Source: Ziziphus jujuba (taxonomy: Eukaryota > Streptophyta > Magnoliopsida > Rosales > Rhamnaceae). Taken from it: 64,000 bases of DNA. The translations under genes and the position numbers were made by a program. Under the pieces are notes generated by a model. That model searched no databases. It had not been told where the DNA came from and saw nothing but the letters and a program-made list of their open reading frames with translations. The DNA is taken from NCBI RefSeq assembly GCF_031755915.1, contig NC_083387.1, positions 11,677,001-11,741,000 of the forward strand, read 5' to 3'. Below, piece after piece: positions 35,563 through 49,944 of the stretch (the stretch's first letter is position 1; the number at the start of each line of letters is the position of its first letter).

Positions 35563-38209
35563 TGCTTCTTCACTTGGTAAACAATTTGAAGACTCTAATG
35601 TTGTTGATTATTTTATTAATTAAAATAATGAATCTTAAAAAGGAAAAAGTAAAACTGAAAACAAGACAATAAAAAGAAAAAAAGGTGACATTTAAGTTTA
35701 CTCATTTCGTTTTATCTCTACTAAATTTATTAATAAAATAATAATTTATAAATCATTAATAACAAGTAAAATTAGTATTGCAAAAAAATAAAACAAATAA
35801 ATAAATAACAATAGTTTAAATCAATAAATCAATTGTCTTTATTCGCAAACTTTCTAACTCTATTTCAACGTGTATCTGTTTATAAAGACAGAGAGGTTAA
35901 TAATACAAACAAAAAGAAAATTACATGTATCACATTTTTTTCTCCCAAAGCAAATAGAAAATGGGATTTTTTGAATGAGAAATTAACAAACCCAATCGCC
36001 GACAATTAGACAAATTAGTCAGCACTGGATGGCACTACACCAACATAAACATTTTGTACCGTACCTTTCCTCTTTTGTGTGCATCCCAAGATTTGGACAT
36101 TCACACCTGGGTAAGCGCTACTCTATTTGTTAGAAGTCAAATTAGCAAATGTACCTTTTGGAATCTAAATTCACTTAACGCACTCCCCACTCGTTAACGA
36201 AGAAAAATCTTGCATTAAATAAAGACAAGTTAGAACCAGCGAATGTCTCGAAGCCTTTCCTTTTCAATATTACTCAGCAACTAATATTGTGATTAAATTG
36301 ATTGTGTGGAATTTTATCTGTGTCGTATTATATCATATTTATATAAAATTTAATTAATTAAACTAAAATTTGTTAAATTTTTATATAAAAATAAATAATT
36401 TTAAATTTTTTTATTAAATTATCATGTAATCCATTAATTGATCTGCTAATCTATTAAAGATATATAAAAATTTAAAAATTTAAATTTAATTTATGTTTTA
36501 AATAATAAAATAATATTTAAAAAAAAAAACTTGCAAATACACTTGTTTGTTTTTAAAAAAGTAAACTAAAAAAGAATAAAACGAATCAATACATGTCTAA
36601 TAATCAACTAAGTATTTTAATATCATAAAATTTATATAGTTATTAAATTATTCTTTTTTAATGGATCTAGATGATTTATTATATTTTTCTGTTAAAAATC
36701 TATTAATTTATTGAAATTTATTGAATAAATATAATAATTTATTAGATTTTATTGAGTAATATTAATAAAGATTTAATATATACTATTGTAAACCCAAACC
36801 TACAAAACTTATTTGGATCGTATTATCATATCACCTAAAATTTTATCAGCCCTAGTTGTGCTAAAAGAAGCAAAAGCTATACAAGAATATTATTAAGTGT
36901 ATAAATGCTGGAGAATATCCTGTGGAAAAATCAAAATCCGCGGTTCTTTGAAACTCATTTTTGTTTGGTTGTTGAGCCAATTGCACAATTCAGCCAATCC
37001 GAGAGCTCTTTTATGGGAAAATAATATATGGGCTTCTCTACTTTAAGAAGAATGATGAGTCATGAGCGATTCATTCACTGCGAAATGGAAGGTGGGTTCC
37101 AATCAAGGAGATAATTCTGAGGTAAGATTGTGTAATTGGTGTTTCAGCATAAAATTGCCACTAAACCTGAAGAAAGGTCGTGGAGCCAGCATTTTGGAAT
37201 TGAAGTTCAAACAGTTGTCAGAGCCTGTATGATCATGTAGTGTAATAACTGTTTTTTTAAAAAAGAAAAAAAAGAAGAAAATACTCTGAAAATAATTTTA
37301 AAAAACAACGAAAAAGGAGTAAAATTTAGAGGACAGCTAATACTAGTTTTCGTAATAACTGTTGAAAAACAGAAAACAGGGAACAGGGCCAAATGGAAAT
37401 TACTTGTGTCCATGATTTGATATTATCTTAGAACAATATGTTAATATTGGGAAACGATGTACTAGAACTACGAAAATGAAAACCAGAAGAAAGAATACAC
37501 TACTAAAAATGTAATCACGTCTCTATAGTGTATTAGATCTTTGGTACTGCCGAATACTGTGCTCTAACGTCCAAGTTATACAGTAAGCTATGAGATGAAA
37601 GACAACTTCTCCAAAATAAAGACATCGAATTCTACATTCTAAGAAGCAACAACTTACAAACATAAATTTGAAAAAAAAAAAAAAAAATAGCATTCACCAA
37701 GCATTTCTCATATATATTTTGGCATCTGGAAATGTATGTCCAACAAAGTTCATTGTGTTTCGTTTCTGGACCAATAGCAATAATGAGTAAGCAACCAATT
37801 GTCCCATAACACGGTCCACGACTTCATTCCTCTTACTAGCTCAAAATCTAAACAAAGCCAGACATAACATGGAAAAGAATCATTTTTCTTTCGCATTTTG
37901 TGAATTTTTTTTATTTTTTACCAGAAAAAAAAAAAGAAAAAGAAAAACAATTATACAGGAATTTCCTATTATTTTTTATACACCAAAAAGATCATGAGCA
38001 TGCTTCATGTTCCTACCTCCATATAGTATATCTCTAACCCAAGAAGAATTGATGAAAAATTGAAAAAGAAAGAAATTATCAACCCCCTCCTGGTTCCTAA
38101 AGGTAATAACCACTTTCAATGCAATATAGACTTACAAACAAGTCAAAGTAGTCTCGCCAATGCTGAGATCACCACAAGTGAAAAAACTTTCTTCAACAAT
38201 ATCTTTCAT
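35563..38209. other. AT-rich intergenic and 3' flank of ceramide synthase
   Basis: No gene recognised. The stretch 36280-36850 is a very AT-rich block beginning near GTGTCGTATTATATC and ending near TTGGATCGTATTATCATATC, possibly another decayed element. The 3' UTR of the ceramide synthase lies within the right part. Confidence 0.5.
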
Positions 38210-41200
38210 CTAATCATCGTCTTCTGAATCTGTAGGCAAAACAGAGGAGAAAACCCTTTAGTTGAAAGAAAAGAAATTTTATGTAGTAACGTACATATGA
38301 TAATGCTCTTCACTAATACAATTTAGTCATTATTATGGCTTTCCAAATGGAAGAGAGGGATGCAATCTACAAGTATTGAATTACCCCATAAGTACTGAAA
38401 CAACCCTCCTCTTCTCCACCCCACCCACTGCGCACATTGCCTCCCCCTCCAGAAGATATAATAATAATAATACTAACAATAACAATAAATAAAAAACCTT
38501 TTGCTCTGTATGAAAAATCAAGAAAAACCGGAAAACTTCCCTTAAATCCTTTGTAATTCACCAAATCACTGATGTGAATTGGGAATTGCATCACTCGGCC
38601 AAATAAGAAATTAAGCATAGAATCCACTCCTCACAATATGCGTCCACTCAGTTAATTATCTTATGTTAGATAGAACTTATGATGCAAATATAATAGCATT
38701 TGGAGTTTCTGAGGAACGATTCATTTGTTCAATTTTAACTAAACAACCTAAGTAGTCGCTGAGACTTAATTCAGTTGACAGACATCCTCAAGCTTGCAGT
38801 AAAACTAGTAAAATAGAAGCTTAAGTTATATGTAGTTCTACTATATACAGATTTATGAACTTGTTAATACCTAGGTTGAATTAGTGAGAAAGATAAAGAG
38901 AAAAAGAAAACTTTTGACAAGTTCCTGGATACAACCAGTGGCCAGCAAAACCAACCAACATAAAAGCAACAAATTTTAAGTTCCTCAGCAGACTATATTG
39001 CTTACCAGATCTAATATCTTCTCCAACTTTTCCTCTATTTTGCAGCTGTCTCCTGATCATGGAGCATATGAGCAACCACCAGTATATGTGGAAAACAAGC
39101 AGCATGAGTAACAGTGTATTAAAAACATAGTACAATGATGTGGGATAGGCCTCCGGTAGGTTCAAGAAGCCAATGAGATCGTAGCTGGAAAAAGCCAACC
39201 ATAAAAAGATGAGCTAAAGGAGTTTATCTAAATGTAGATACTGAAATGATTCACCATTAGGGCAAACCTTGTTGCTTTTATAACCCAAAAGGGAAAGAAT
39301 ACCAGCCGCAGTATGAACCATGAAATGGCAAAACATCCGAAGATTACACTTGCCGCCAGCTCTTTCTCTGCATATTTAAAAACCTTTGCAGCTTCCATTA
39401 ACACGTCACTCGCATCATGCAAAGCAAGGATGATTGTGCCTATTCGGAAAAATCTGTAAATGGAAAATTTATTTCCTCTCACTGGAAGTTTCATTCTGTT
39501 AAAGTTATCTATAACTTATTGAAATCAATTTTCAAAGAAAATTATCAAAATAAGAGTGATCTTTTTGAGGGCACAGTTCATAACTTCTACAAATCTCTCA
39601 CATGCTACAACATAAGCATGTCTACGTCACATGCACTTTAAAGCTCAGGAATAATTGATGTTCCAAATGAGGTGAGCTTCAAGAATGCTTTTTGAGATCG
39701 TATTTAGCTATTGTAGCATCATCTTAATAAAGAGCCACTAGCAATGTAAACCTTCATATAAGAATATACAAGTAGACCATCGCCCATTACACAAGGCAAT
39801 TGTTTCAGATTAATAGTTCACAGTCCAGAAGATTAAACAAACATCTTCTTCAGAGAATGAATACGGCCAAGCATCAATGTTTTGAAAACAGTCGACAAAC
39901 TACATAAAATTAAAGGGCTTGAAGGAAACTCCATCCCACAATTGGAGATCCAACAGAAGGTATTTAATGAGTTCTTATACAAGTATACAAGTGAAACATG
40001 AATAGAATTTCAATAAACAAAATGTATGTTATGTAGTCCTGGCATGCAATTTATTTGTGCTTGCAGTGTTGCACAGAAAATAAATTAATACCTTGTAATG
40101 TACGAGTACCCAATCAGGAAAACAGTAATTACATGATGAGACATCATCACTGAAAAATCCTTCCTTCGGGTCTCCCATGCAAGGAGTGCAGCAATGCTAT
40201 AGATGTAGAATCCACATTGGCACATATAGAAAAACACTACCGAAATCCTGAAACAAAATCGCAAACTTGCTGGTGAGTCTGAACTGCTACTAATGTCACC
40301 TATACCAACACCCTTCTAAAATTCTTAAGCACTAGGGCCTATGTATATATATATATATATATATATATAAAACTAATAAACACCTAGTTCAGAAATATTC
40401 TGCCAGTACAGCATTTTCAAAAATGGTCTGATAGTAAACATGATATATCATGTAACAATAATACAGGATGGCTATCTGTTTTCCAACTCAGTGACCAACA
40501 AGCTGTATTGATAAATATTAATTGAAATAATAGTTGAAAAGCCAATTAAATGCCAGACCTAAGAAGTAAGAAAGATCACTAGAGAACTATATCAATAAAT
40601 AGGCAGCGCATTAATCACCATCTCTACTAAAAAGATAAACTCAAGAACAAATTTCTCTTCTTATCTAGTTGTGTTATGGAATTTTTTGCATCCCGTACTA
40701 TTGAAAGAACACTTTCTTAAAGCAACTAAGAAAATAACAGAATTGACGTCAAAGAAAAAACTGAAACAACAATAAGCAAAATTTCACACATGTCATAACT
40801 AGGCATGCAGCTAAATCATAGGGAGGGGAAAAAAAAAAAAAAAAAGGCGACATATATGATGACTGCAGAAATTCAAACAAATTGAAAGATGCTCATTTTC
40901 CAATTATTCAACTCCCCTGTAGGAAAATATGTAGTTTTCCCCCTTTCTGTGACATATATTTGATAGGATGCATGTGCCCCACATATTGAAAAGAAAGCCA
41001 TATTTGCAGTACAAAAAGCAAACTTTTCATGTCCTTTGCACTTAAAGAAAACTATGCAAATGAACACAAACAACTGAGCCATGTGCAACACATTTACTGA
41101 ATAATTGGGGTTCATCTAACCAATAAGAGTATTTTAAGTCCAAGATTGCAAATTACTCACTTTAATTCTTGATCAGGCCAGCCTCTAAAGTAATCTTTTG

Positions 41201-42795
41201 TGTCTCTGAACCATGGCTCATTATAAGTAATTTTGAGAACATACGCTTCAACAGTTGCATAGTACGTTAGCTTCCACATTGACTCTGAGCATTTCACAAC
41301 CTTTGCACGGGTAGCCTCATCAATCTTCAGTGGAACGGACCCATTACTTAATAACCAGATGGCCAGCCTCTAGGGGTAAAAAAGTATAAATTAAAAGTTA
41401 ATATATGACAGCGTGTTGTCCTTATTTTTCCTGTTTCAAATAATCAGGATCAACAGAACTGAAGCAAGCATAGTATACAGTGTGACTTCAAGATAAGGAG
41501 CATCATTATGTTGGAATATGGAATTTTCAATGTGTAACAAAAAATAAAAAATGTATTTCATATTGCCAACAAGAGCATCACGAAAAAAAGAAACACATAT
41601 TTGCTCTCTACATGATACTAATTCATAGAACTGTTTATCAGACTCCTCGAGATGATGCTCCAGTTGTTTTATGCCTTTAGTATTTATTTTCAGAAACAAA
41701 AAAGATTCATTACAAAAAGGCAAAAGCCACACACAAAATCAAAACAAAACAAACAAACAGAATTTTATGATATTTAATGCTCAAACCTATTCTAAGTAAC
41801 TTTAAGAAGGAACCATAAAGAATACTCTCTGAAGACTAAAATTTTGATGTTATGATGATACTTATAACAACCTTTTAATTCATAAAAAAAACAAATGAAC
41901 TAGCTTAAGCAGTAATGAATCTGGAGAGCATCCAAATTTTATTCAAGGGAAAAACTGCAAGTATGTGGCTTGACCAGATTTTTGTTGTTGCATGTACATA
42001 TAGAAGAATTCCAGATCCCAACTATTTTACAAACCACAACTCTCAAAACGTCTGACAAGAATATGACCCACAATTAGCATCAGTACAGGATACAGTAAAT
42101 TGCATAAATTATGAAAACATATTTTGTTGGTCCAGTTTAGCCATATTTCTGAAAAGATTTCAGAATTCCCAGTAAAAATAAAGATAGTAACTCACGCAGA
42201 TCTAATTCCTGGACCTAAAATCTTCAAATCAAGTTCGGACTAACTCCTATTTAGAGTAGTTAGAAATAGTTACAACATGGCAATAATATGGATGGATTCA
42301 GAAGTATCTATTTGGTTTCCAAATCATATGTTGAGAAACAAGACCAGTATAATCTTAATCCCTGTATTATGATCAAATTAACCAAACTTTAAGCCTTTTT
42401 TTTTTTTCTTTTTTTTTCATTTTTTTTTTCCTGTTTCTTTTGAATAAAGAAGAAGATTATTATCAGAAATTATTTTTAAGCCTAAGATATGACGGGATGT
42501 TATCCGACTATAGCAAGAGATTTCAACAGAGTTGTTTACATGCTCAATCAAGTCTGGCATCCTTTTCCATCTATTATAGACACTTTCGCTCAATTCTATT
42601 ATTAATATTTCTAGCGCTTGTTCTTTTATTTAATTATCCTACATTTTGTTAAACACGAAGCATCAAGTGGAGCAACGATTATATAGACCATTTCTTGGAA
42701 ACCAGTTGAGGTATGAAATTCAGGATGTCAATTCTTTTCACTTTTACATACATCAAACCTGGCAACAAAATAATTCTCCATATTTGGAGCAGTAA

Positions 42796-42826
<31 letters not shown>

Positions 42827-43442
42827 TCACTTTTGCAACCTCGAACAGCACATTATGAATCAAAAGAAAACACTCAACTTAGATCTTGAACCTAATGGTG
42901 AGGACAATATCAAGCTTAAGCTTGTTAGCTGAATCCATAAGGGAGTACATTTTGTGACGGTTTCATTTCTTGTTTTACTTGTAATTCTCATAAGCATTGT
43001 TTCAAACAATTACAAAGGCCAATTTAAACCCTTCAGCTGCACATGCGCATTGGACATGCAAAAATTTTACATCCAAATAGACTTAAATTAATACTGTAAT
43101 TATATTTGTTTATAAACACTAAAAAACTCGTCTAAATCCCTAGAGTAAGCAGGACAACGAGCAACAAGCATTTAAATCCAAGATTCTCGTTCTTTTATTC
43201 CCGTTTCTGACCGTCTTCCAAGACGCCAAACAAAAATTTACCAGCTAAGTAAAAGAAGACGGAAAAAAAATTCAAGCTGAATTGGAAGAACATTTAGAAA
43301 GAAGCAAGCAAGAGAATATTCTTACACGGAATACGAATCTGTCGAACAAGAACCTTGCGGCGAAGAATCCAAAAGCGAAGAAAATTGCAATGACCAAATG
43401 CCAAGCTTCTGTAGTGGCATTGTGGCTCCAGATCGACTCCAT
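38210..43442 (-). CDS. LOH2: Ceramide synthase, LAG1/LOH2-type (ASC1-like)
   Basis: Six exons close in frame to 288 aa: 43442-43326, 41369-41161, 40247-40092, 39453-39268, 39184-39006 and 38229-38210 (TAG). This is a multi-pass TLC-domain protein of the ER that N-acylates sphingoid bases to ceramide. The Lag motif is complete: MSHHVITVFLIGYSY with His146-His147, then FFRIGTIILALHDASDV with His173-Asp174, followed by EAAKVFKY. Earlier hallmarks are RDTKDYFRGWPDQEL and YMCQCGFYIYSI. A hydrophobic helix (FFAFGFFAARFLF) lies near residues 20-33 and further helices up to about 270, and the protein ends in an acidic DSEDDD tail. Length fits LOH2 (~296 aa), the class favouring C16 acyl-CoA; substrate preference is inferred from similarity. 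The first intron (~1.96 kb) is the longest. Confidence 0.95.
40341..40369. repeat. (TA)n microsatellite in ceramide synthase intron
   Basis: About 14 TA units inside the intron between exons 2 and 3. Confidence 0.93.
42796..42819. repeat. (TA)n microsatellite in first intron of ceramide synthase
   Basis: About 12 TA units followed by poly-T. Confidence 0.93.
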
Positions 43443-43910
43443 TACGAAAGAGACTTCGAAACCACAAAATTAATCAAGAAAGTAGAGCATGAATCGCTGG
43501 AACGACTTGGATTACCAACAAAAAAGAACTTGCTAGAATTCTTACAAGAATTCACTACACTTAGCTTCCATTTTCCTAATCCAAAATGGATCCAAATTTT
43601 GCCCTAATTCTCTCAAATGAGAGAGATAGAGCTCCAAGAAATTCTCGAGGACTGGGGATTTTCAGAGCGAGAAAGTAAGAGAATGAGAAAAATAGAAAGA
43701 AAGTACAAAGAAAAAGAGGTTGAGATCTTGGAGTCGTATTTATTTAAACACACACCGAGAGTGAGACATGGGTCAGAGTTGAGTAAAGCGGGTTTTGGTT
43801 TTTGGTTTTGGGCGGCTAAACAGGGAGTGCGAGTGGAAGCTCCTTCTTTCTGCTGAAAACCATGAGAACAAATTGTGGAGTGGGTCCCAGTTAACTTGTG
43901 CTGACTGCTT

Positions 43911-43920
43911 GACACGTGTC
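43911..43920. promoter_or_regulatory. Palindromic G-box upstream of ceramide synthase
   Basis: GACACGTGTC, a perfect 10 bp palindrome around the CACGTG core, about 470 bp upstream of the start codon. A likely bZIP/bHLH binding site; activity is inferred. Confidence 0.5.
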
Positions 43921-45359
43921 CATTAACTATTGCCTTCTTATTATTATTATTTTTTTTCCCCCCTAATTTCTATCAAGATTGGACATTGGAAATGGAAAAT
44001 TATTACCAGTCCGGAGAAGAGAAAAAGAAAATAAGTCAAATCTTTATATGAGCCAAAACATTAGCAATTGAGTTCGCATTTCAATGTGAGATTCGTTTAA
44101 ACGAATTTCAAGAAAATATAAGCCACGTAGCAGCACGAGATTGGTCAACTTTCGCATTGCAGTAATTCTTTTTGGAATAGAATTTTTGTCCAAATTTTTA
44201 AAATTTATTAAAAATATAGAATTTACAAATTTTAAAAAACACACACAAATACTAAATTATATATATATATATTAATAAAGGAAAATAATGTTGTAAGTAA
44301 AAGACTATAGACTTCAATAAAAATAGATTTTGTTTCGTAATTTTTTAAAAAAAAATGGTAAACGATTTTGAAGCCTCTAAGGTCGACCAAACATAACATT
44401 AATTAATAGATAATAGATCCGTGATAATTAATAGGTTATATTTGGCATTAAGGCAAATGAATAAACTCTTATTGATCTTCCAATATATAATTATCAATTT
44501 TGAATTTCTTTACTATGGTTTGAAGAAATTTGTAATGGTATTCTTGATTTAAAAAAAAAAAAATATATATATATATATACTTTTATTAATTTTTGATATT
44601 CAAAGTGGAGAAATCTATTTCTTGAACTATGTCTGACCAATAGTTATAATACTCAAATTTTATTGCAATCAAATGAAATAGATATACCCATTAGAAAAGG
44701 TGGATAAATAGTGGGAATAAGAATACCTTTCAACAGCATTTTAGTCATAAATCTGATATCCAATAACCATGCATTCATTCATGGTTGGCAATCTTTCAAA
44801 GTCAAGGTGAGGATGAAATGGGAGTGCTGCAAGCTAGGTTGGAACCTGGGAACAAAACTTTGGCACACCCACCACCTACTTGTGGGAATGAAAATTAATT
44901 TTTGATGGTTATTTTTGGCGTGGAAAGAAAGGGGTAGGGTTAGGGGTTTGTTGCTCGGGATTATTTGGATAGAAATGACCAGTATGCATAGAGTAACTTC
45001 ATGTGATTCCAATCTCAAAGTTGAATGATTCACCCCACAAAACCCAAAAAAAAGAATCTCAAAGTTGCATGTTTGGCACTGCTTCATGCATGTATTTGGA
45101 CGGTGGATACAGGATGGTAATATATATATTCTTTTGAAGGTGACTTGAAGGAATTTATGAACATTTGCCAATATTCCTTGGCTTGTATCCACGCTTATTA
45201 AAGATATTCGTTTTTTTTTTTTCTTTTCCTTTGCTCTCTGATTTAATATGGGATGATGTAATATGTTTTTTTTTTTATTTTTTTATTTTTTTTTAAGTAA
45301 TGAAAGTTATCTTTTTTACACCCCCCAAAAACACCCCCCCCCCCCACACACACACACAA

Positions 45360-45396
<37 letters not shown>

Positions 45397-48300
45397 CGAT
45401 GAATTTGAGCCAACCATGGGAAAACAATGCTATTGTGAATTAATAAAATAAATCAAAGCACGTGGAACCGACTTGTTGTAGCATCAAAAGTGAATCTTCT
45501 CTTTATTTATTTTTTATCTGTTTTATTTATTTTGTAAATTTTTATATACACCTTTTGCATCTGGACCGCTACAAATTAAAGCTTCCAAATATCCGCTTCA
45601 GCTTCAGCTCAATCTAGAAGGTGTAGTAGGATAACAGAAACATGGTGTTCTTCCGCATGCAGTGTATCAAAAGTGTGCATTGTAGATTTGGAAGTTAAGT
45701 AATAAGTATAAAAATGGGATTTCTGTTCCCTAAATTAAAAAATAAAATATATATATATTTGGATTTTTTTCTTCTGGGGGCAAGGTGGAAAATACACATA
45801 GATGATTTCCTATTCTGTGTCTTGTATGTTATACAACAGTTTCTCGAACCATCTTAAGGAAAGAACCATAGATATGCTGGTTTCTCCATTTTTATATTAA
45901 TCTTGATATAGTTCTGCATTTTTATATTCTCTATTTTTTAAGATTAGTCTTCAGTGGGTTTTAATGATTCTGATGCATTGCTTTGAGGACCCATTTCAAA
46001 AGCTATTGCCATCAATAGTGGGTTTCTGGCAGTTAGATGTCCAATCAAATAGCAAAAAGGTCAGAGATTAGCTAGCCCCACTTAAAAAAGTAGAAAAAAT
46101 AGATAAGATTTCGAAATTAAAAATTTTACAAAGTGCTTAGGGAGTTGAAAGAAGATAGATTTCCCTAATATTTATCAGGTTACCTTTAGTGGAATTAGAT
46201 ATAAATTCAAATGGGAAAAATTTGATTAAAATGTGATCATATGCATAATTTGAGTCACTTTTTTCTTCTTTTTTTTTTCATTGTTCAGCTGCCATTAAAT
46301 TGCATGTGGTCTCTGGTTGTTGGCACTATCATATGGTTTATGAGATGCATTTAATATCTTAACTTAGGGATTGAAGAAGAGGTAAGGAAAAAGACTCCTG
46401 GATCCTGGATGTTAAAACAAAAGTTAACTGGTCTACTGGAATAATTGCTATTGGAAAAATGAAAAAATAGACAAACTTTTATTGAGACCTTTACGAACAA
46501 CATTTTTAGGTGCTTTCTGTGAATCAATAAATATAAAAGTTCAGTGCAAAACTTTGGGGATTTCTTTATTTGTCTAACTTTGGAAACCAGTTGAATCCAT
46601 ATATTTGAACAGTTTATCAAATCAAGAGCTCATTTTGTTGTGCAAACAGTCTGCAGAGTTCGGGCGTTGACCGTATACAGACTCATGCTAGTAACTTCTG
46701 GAGCACACCTGTATTTTATACTTGATGGATATATTTCTTCCTGGTAAAATTATGGAATTTGAATCCAGTAATCGTGCATGTGCTCATGTCATATACATTA
46801 CAGAGAAGATTTTCTGCTACATTAGTTCATTTCTTTAATCCAAGGCATTAATCAATGAAAAATTCCCATGTTAGTCATGCTTTTATTGCATGATAGTTCT
46901 AAGATATCTTCATGTTCAATTTTATTTTTATACAGCTCAAGTACCTCTGCTTTGTGGACTAGAGTGTGTGCACGTTTCTATCTTGAATGCTATTGAAGAC
47001 ATAACCAAAGGTTCAGATATATTTCGTAACAGACGGACTTTGCAATTTTTCTCTGTAGTTCACTGAATGCAAAATTCATGCCGGTTTGGTCTTCAGATAG
47101 GTGATCAATATAGTACTGTCATGATCATTTTGGAATGGAAAGCAGTCACTCTTAAAAATATGCATATGCTGGTACAAAATCTTTGCTGATACTGAACTTG
47201 CTTACATATTCATATTAATGACAGTGATGATGAATTGTCTATCAAAGTATATTGTCAATTATTTGTTTGCATCCTTCAAGCATTCATGTGGATGTGAACT
47301 TGATTGATGAAAATGCAAAACAGGAGAATGCCAATCATTTTGTTGGCTATTCTTTTGGTGCTTTATTATAAAATATTGTGACTATTTTCAAGAAGAAATT
47401 TAAACTGTTAGGAAATTTAACTAATACATTGGCATAGACTGGGGGAAAAAAAAAATTGTGTTAAGCATGTAATCTGTTTTGATCTTAAAGTTCATAGTAC
47501 AAGATTAATATAGAAAGAATTAAATTTATGAAAACTAAGCCACTCATTGTTTTCGTGTTCAAATTCCAAGAATGTTCCAGAAGAAATTATTTTGGAAGTA
47601 AAGTGAAGAGACTGAAAAAAAGTTGGTTAATGAAAAAGTAAAACTCAATAAATTTTTGATGATGCGTTATGTATCCTGTTTGCAAGATGAGTTAGGGAAG
47701 TTTATCTTACTGCAAAATATATCTTCATGGGAAGTCCAAATAAATCTCCGTGTCGATAGGAGTCCCAAAGCTCTATATAATGAAAGAATTTTGTTATGGT
47801 GATAATGTCTTAAGAGTTTTTGAAATGATATAAACATGGTAATGGAAAGTATAAGAGATAAGTTTCAAGCCTGGTTTTGTAAAATAGAAACTTTTATTGC
47901 ATTATGCCCCGTGTAATTGGTCAATTTTATAAGAAAATAATATTCCTCTGTTCAGAATATCCATGGGCTGCTGGGTAAAATGTCAAAATAATAACCCTAT
48001 AACTGAAATTTTGATCACACATGAATTTCATTTTAGTGCTTTTTCTCGTAAAGCTTCAAGATTCCACCTAATTATGGAAATAAAATTCTGTCTGTCTAGA
48101 AAAACCAGATTCCAGAGCCAATACCAATTTCAGAAATATGATGTATTGTTATGGTACTTGATGCTGACACATAGTTTGTATATTAGATTTTCTGGGCATA
48201 AATCTTGTCACTACTCCTTAAAATGGTATTACATTATTGCCATGGCATTGCATTATTATGTTCTCGGGGTCTATAGCTCTATATATGATTCCGTAATTAA

Positions 48301-49800
48301 TGAGGAAATTGATTGAAGAGTCTGCATCATTTGAAATTAATTTGTTCATTATAATCATCATTTACTCACAGCTTTAGTCACCTCTTAAGCATGTAATTCG
48401 ATGTTAATTTATGACTTTTTTTTTTTTTTAACCTATTTATCTTTTCAGCCAAGGGACAACAATGGATTCTAGAAGTTACGGGCTGAGGCTGAGTTATCTT
48501 CAAGGAATATGCTTAAAAAATGGTACAAAATAAGCCGAGTAGAAAGTTCTATGTAGCTATACCTTATCACTTTCTTTTTTTCATTTTCTTTGGATAAACA
48601 TGGAGATGAAATATTTAACATGAATACGATTAATAGAGATATCGGTATTTAACTGTGATGATGTGACAGAAGCTATGTTTACCTTATAAGGGCCACAATT
48701 CTGTTATAATGGTATTAGCTAGACAAATGGGTCATGAAATTGATGGTGCCATGTGCACTTCTAGTACACAGTTATTTTTTGTAGTGTGGATTTTATTTTG
48801 CGGTAGTGATGAGTCTCTGTCGTTTTGATAATGATATGGTGTGATTTCATATTTCCCTACACTTGAAAAAATGTTTCAAAGCTTAGTTGTATAGATGCTA
48901 GAAGAATACCAACTAGCATTTTATTTAACACCTGTGATGCACCCTATACAAACCCATGTGCACCTTACTTAAGGTGGACGTGGTACTAGGCAATGATCAA
49001 GAGGATGCTCGGGAAAATGTCGACAATGTCGTTCGATTGGTGGTGGTGGTGGTCAAATTTGAGAGAAGCATTGTAAGGAAGCACTTACGAAGAGAGAGTG
49101 CCCCCAATGTGGGGATCATTGGTCTTAGACCCACCAACACATAATCCTTCTAGCAACATTAGATGGCCAAATCATCTTTTGAATATATTACCAACTTAAA
49201 GAAAGTCTATTGGAGCTTGAGTACCATTTCTTTTTTCTCTGGACTCTAGCTCTTATTCAATCTTAACTTGGATTTCTAAAACCCAAATTCATCTAAACTG
49301 ACAGGGTAATTCAATGTGATTGGACTTATGTATAGATTAATTAGCAATATTGACTACATGTTTCTCTTTAATAGGCCTTTGAATATCATGCTGAGCACTC
49401 ATTTCTCCACGATAAACTTTTTTAAGGTGTTTGCAGTAATGAGCTAATGAATATCCCATTTAGCTTTTTCTTCAATATTGTTGGTGTTCAAATTTCCAGC
49501 ATAACAATAGATTTCGTATTTCCCTTTAAGTTTCCAAATTGGAAACTAGGAAAAACTAAACTTAGTTCTCATGTAGAGGCATATTTGGTCAGATCAATCA
49601 GACAAAATGGTTTTGCCCTTTATTTCTGGTTCATCTTATCAAACTCAGAAGGTTCTCCAAATGCAAATTTTTTGACCCAAAAATCAAACTCCCTGGCTTC
49701 AAAATCCATAAGCAATAGAAGTATCCTCCCTTTGAAATTAGAATTATTGTAATCTTGATCCAAAATAGAGGTGGTGGGTTGGGTTGTGAAGTGAATCTTC
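43921..49800. other. Intergenic, no confident gene
   Basis: About 6 kb between two minus-strand genes. The part 44700-45230 is less AT-rich but without coding signatures. A C-run, (CA)n and long poly-A composite lies at about 45323-45395. The part 46000-48900 has intron-like composition; a strong acceptor-like site (poly-T then CTTTTCAG at about 48449) precedes a short GC-richer block to about 48530. A transcribed non-coding or decayed gene is possible but unsupported. A GTGGTGGTGGTGGT run lies at about 49038. Confidence 0.45.
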
Positions 49801-49860
49801 CGTGGGTCCCTTTGATCACCATGAGTTGGTGTCCCTACTTGGAGGCCACTTTAGTACTAA

Positions 49861-49944
49861 CACGTGGCTGTTTTACTGCCATTGCAGGTGAGACCTCCAC
49901 GTGATCCGATATGCACGCTATCTCCATGCAGGCACAGACACGTG
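49861..49944. promoter_or_regulatory. Cluster of three G-boxes/ABREs
   Basis: Perfect CACGTG palindromes at 49861-49866, 49898-49903 and 49939-49944. Two read CACGTGGC, the ABA-response element core. The cluster sits about 475 bp beyond the stop codon of the CYP707A gene, in a GC-richer patch of AT-rich DNA. Confidence 0.5.

Noticed and set aside
44779..45192. 137-codon minus-strand ORF
   Set aside because: No recognisable motif, no splice partners, and ordinary composition for a chance ORF in this less AT-rich patch.
47221..47300. TGATGATGAA resembling a C/D snoRNA C box
   Set aside because: No matching D box with terminal stem at suitable spacing could be identified by eye.
48956..49144. 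62-codon ORF with a poly-Val run
   Set aside because: The Val run is a GTG repeat and nothing else is conserved.
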